Assembly (NCBI GenBank): GCA_032718475.1
Contig: JAUCBJ010000540.1
Coordinates: 1 to 33,953 of the forward strand
Reading direction: 5' to 3'
DNA: 33,953 bases
Source of the DNA: Nemertoderma westbladi
Lineage: Eukaryota > Xenacoelomorpha > Nemertodermatida > Nemertodermatidae
Each line of letters opens with the position of its first letter. The stretch's first letter is position 1. Below, one piece after another: positions 31,677 to 33,953 of the stretch. Below the pieces are notes generated by a model that saw only the letters and a list, made by a program, of their open reading frames with translations, made no database searches and was not told the origin of the DNA. A program made the position numbers and the translations under genes.

Positions 31677-33392
31677 ATGCCGGCCAAAGATGACCCTCAA
31701 GCGGACGATGACGACTCCATGGACTGCGTTGATGCCAGAGACCTTGTGGACACGGTCATTGACTCCAACATACCGGTGATGGAGACGGAGCCCGGAGCCG
31801 TAACCGACAGCCACACGGGACTCCCGGAAAATGCTGGCGGCTACGTATGGGAGGTGTCAGACGTGTGCCGTCTGCGTCGGTTCCTGTGTATGGGCAACGA
31901 GACGGGGACCTACCACGCCACGGAGGAGGAGGTAACGCGAGAGCACGCCAAGGCGGTGCTCGCCATGATGGCCGCGGGTAACGGCGAGCAGGCAGTCCGC
32001 GAGATCGTGGACTTCTCCGTTAAGGGACGCACCGCGCGGCAAATGCCTGTTATATTCTCGTTGGCGCTGTGCGCGCGAGAGTCAGACGTGGCTACGAAAC
32101 GCGCCGCGTACGCAGCCGTCTCGCGAGTCTGCCGTGTGCCCACGCATCTCTTCCTCTTCGTGGAACTCTGCGAGAAACTCTCGGGCGCGAGCTCGGGCTG
32201 GGGGCGAGCCATGCGGCGCTGTGTGTCCGATTGGTACAACGGGAGGGAGGCGGGGCGGCTGGCCGTAGCGGTTACTAAGTACCGACACCGGGAGGGATGG
32301 AGTCATGGGGACCTCCTGAGGCTGGCGCACGTGAAGGCGGCCACCCCCGCGGTGGGCGGGGTACTAAAATACATCGTGAAGGGAATCAAAGCAGTGAGGG
32401 CGGACTTCGAGAGCAACCACAAGGAGGACGAGAAGTACCGGGAGCTTGTAGAGTATCTGGAAGCCGTGGAAGCCGTTAAGGTGAGTAAAGACGAGGAGTT
32501 TGTTTGTCGGAATATCGGTAAGTTTCTACTGACTCGGGAGCACGTTCCCACCGCGATGCTGCGCTCTCGGGAGGTGTGGCGCGCGTTGCTGGTCGATATG
32601 CCGCTCACCGCGCTGCTGAGGAACCTCGGGAGGTTGACCGCGGTGGGCGCGCTGGGCGCGGGCGGTATGCTGGCCTCCGTGGAGGCGCGCCTAACGGACG
32701 CGCACAGACTGCGCGCCGCGCGGATCCATCCCTTCAACATGCTGCACGCGGCGCAGCAGTACGGCCTCGGTAAGGGCGACAAGGGCCGCCTCCGCTGGAG
32801 TCCGGAGCCGCGCGTACGCGCCGCATTGGAGCGCGGATTTCGGCTGAGTTTCGCCAGCGTCCGTCCGACTAACAGCCGCATTCTGGTCGCGTTGGACGTG
32901 TCCGGCTCGATGGACTTCGGGTCGTGCGTCGGTTGTCGCGTGGTGCGGCCCCGGATGGCCGCGGTCGCCATGGCGATGGTCACGGTCCGCACCGAGCCTT
33001 TAGCGCGGTTGATGGCCTTTAGCGAGCGGTTGGTGGAGGTCCCCATAGCGACGGAGGACGGCCTCGAGGCGGTCTGCGACCGGGTCCGGGCTCTCCCGCA
33101 GGGCCCCGTCGACGTCGCTCGCCCGATCCTCCACGCCAAGGACAACGCCGAGGTCGTCGACGCTTTCATCGTGTTCACCGACAACTCGGTTAGTTTCGGC
33201 GACATCCACCCGGTACAGGCGCTACGCGAGTACCGCGGGGCCCTCAACCCCAAGGCCAAGCTATTGGTTGTCGCGATGACCGCGTTCACTTGCTCGATAG
33301 CGGACCCCAACGATAAAGGAATGCTCGACCTCTGTGGGTTCGATTCCGGGGCACCGCAACTCATCAACACGTTCCTCTCGGATTCCTTCTAG
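31677..33392 (+). CDS. RO60: Ro60 / TROVE domain RNA-binding protein
   Basis: A single uninterrupted 571-codon ORF encodes the 60-kDa Ro autoantigen homologue; the human protein is 538 residues, and the excess is mainly an acidic N-terminal extension of about 50. The TROVE (HEAT-repeat ring) domain spans about 55-390 with GGYVWEV, GTYHATEE, WSHGDLLRLAHVK and MPLTALLRNLG. The vWA domain spans about 400-571 with DVSGS (407-411), FTDN (500-503), HPVQALREYR and IADPNDKGMLDLCGFD. Ro60 binds Y RNAs and the ends of misfolded small RNAs in its central hole. ATG 31677 has A at -3. Where animal homologues have the MIDAS threonine (GGTD), this protein reads GPVD with Val478. The ORF is very G+C-rich, roughly 60-65%, against an AT-rich background, and intronless, unlike vertebrate orthologues. 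Confidence 0.95.
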   Translation: MPAKDDPQADDDDSMDCVDARDLVDTVIDSNIPVMETEPGAVTDSHTGLPENAGGYVWEVSDVCRLRRFLCMGNETGTYHATEEEVTREHAKAVLAMMAAGNGEQAVREIVDFSVKGRTARQMPVIFSLALCARESDVATKRAAYAAVSRVCRVPTHLFLFVELCEKLSGASSGWGRAMRRCVSDWYNGREAGRLAVAVTKYRHREGWSHGDLLRLAHVKAATPAVGGVLKYIVKGIKAVRADFESNHKEDEKYRELVEYLEAVEAVKVSKDEEFVCRNIGKFLLTREHVPTAMLRSREVWRALLVDMPLTALLRNLGRLTAVGALGAGGMLASVEARLTDAHRLRAARIHPFNMLHAAQQYGLGKGDKGRLRWSPEPRVRAALERGFRLSFASVRPTNSRILVALDVSGSMDFGSCVGCRVVRPRMAAVAMAMVTVRTEPLARLMAFSERLVEVPIATEDGLEAVCDRVRALPQGPVDVARPILHAKDNAEVVDAFIVFTDNSVSFGDIHPVQALREYRGALNPKAKLLVVAMTAFTCSIADPNDKGMLDLCGFDSGAPQLINTFLSDSF

Positions 33393-33953
33393 AACTTTTA
33401 TTTCCTCGGATACTTACAAATTATTATAATTTACTAAATATACACCAGTCCCAGGATATTGTGCATATAATTGATCCACTGTATTCTGGGACATGGTGTA
33501 TGGCGTTTACGATATAGTTGGCGGGGTTGGGAATTTTAATGAAATGCACAATTTTGTATGAAATTGAAATAATATAATTGTCGCAAGATAATACAGTTTT
33601 TTTGTGAATCTCAGCCACATTTACTTCCCTGGATTTCTCGTCGGCTAACTTTGGGTCTCTCGTACACAAATAATCCAAATCCCACGGGATTCAAAAAAAC
33701 CTAAACAAGTGAAGAATTTACAACAATATAATCTCTGCTAAATATAAATAATATGTCCATCAGGAGGATCATAATTCTCTCAGGCAGACCACCAATCAGT
33801 CAGATTAGATGCTGGCACTGAATTTCACCGAAATTCTGTGCGAAGTTGGTGGCATAAAACCATTGTGGCTCCCGGTTTATTATTTAATTATCTTTGCTAC
33901 CGAGTTCATCGTGAATGATTAATATTTATAGTCCAATACTTACCGGTATATTA
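33393..33953. other. 3' flank of Ro60
   Basis: AT-rich sequence without a supported gene and without a clear AATAAA on the plus strand. It contains the hairpin at 33440-33501. A short minus-strand frame (33424-33678) runs through the hairpin and shows no recognisable protein. Confidence 0.5.
33440..33501. other. 62-nt hairpin with 19-bp stem, 48 bp after Ro60
   Basis: ATACACCA (33440-33447) pairs with TGGTGTAT (33494-33501); GTCCCAG (33448-33454) pairs with CTGGGAC (33486-33492); GATA (33455-33458) pairs with TATT (33482-33485) through one G-T wobble. A single A at 33493 is bulged and the loop is 23 bases. It could be a pre-miRNA-like hairpin, a 3'UTR element of Ro60, a small structured RNA or a relic of a palindromic element. 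Confidence 0.4.

Noticed and set aside
32303-33370. 355-codon antisense ORF within Ro60
   Set aside because: It is a shadow of a very GC-rich coding region; the plus strand encodes recognisable Ro60.

Overview
This window comes from an animal nuclear genome, most likely a ciliated marine invertebrate whose phylum I cannot fix. It carries spliced genes with canonical GT-AG introns, an axonemal dynein heavy chain, an animal-type Ro60 gene, two kinds of non-LTR retrotransposon remnant, tRNA-derived SINE-like pieces, TIR/MITE-like elements, minisatellites, and an AT-rich background dotted with the palindromes ACCGGT and AGGCCT.

Layout. (1) 1-2138: a ~675-bp terminal-inverted-repeat element whose right end supplies the last 21 codons and stop of a minus-strand 508-codon ORF of unknown function. 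(2) 2139-5703: no gene; degenerate ACCGGT-centred repeats, a 287-bp tandem duplication with a nearly identical 137-bp core able to form hairpins, a 38-bp tandem repeat and a cluster of inverted repeats. (3) 5704-6216: a plus-strand orphan ORF of 170 codons. (4) 6217-8135: AT-rich DNA without a supported gene. (5) 8136-9034: a ~41-bp minisatellite. (6) 9216-27132, minus strand: a complete axonemal dynein heavy chain of the DNAH7 type. Four exons join in frame to 3996 codons. Intron 1 (5.1 kb) holds a broken LINE flanked by inverted SINE-like sequences and a 25-bp minisatellite with a higher-order repeat; intron 2 holds another SINE-like piece. (7) 27133-31676: intergenic, with an array of TCACCCGGGTGA palindromes on a 22-bp period, a small TIR element and two LINE fragments in opposite orientation. 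(8) 31677-33392, plus strand: a single-exon, very GC-rich Ro60 (TROVE/vWA) gene, followed by a 62-nt near-perfect hairpin.

The genes do not form an obvious pathway. The dynein acts in the inner arm of motile cilia; Ro60 binds Y RNAs and misfolded small RNAs. The most interesting signals are the extreme intron poverty of the dynein, the loss of the expected MIDAS threonine in Ro60, the conserved structured core of the 287-bp duplication, the hairpin just past Ro60, and the TE-derived C-terminus of the 508-codon ORF. Composition and identity estimates were made by eye; family assignments rest on recognised motifs, not on database searches.
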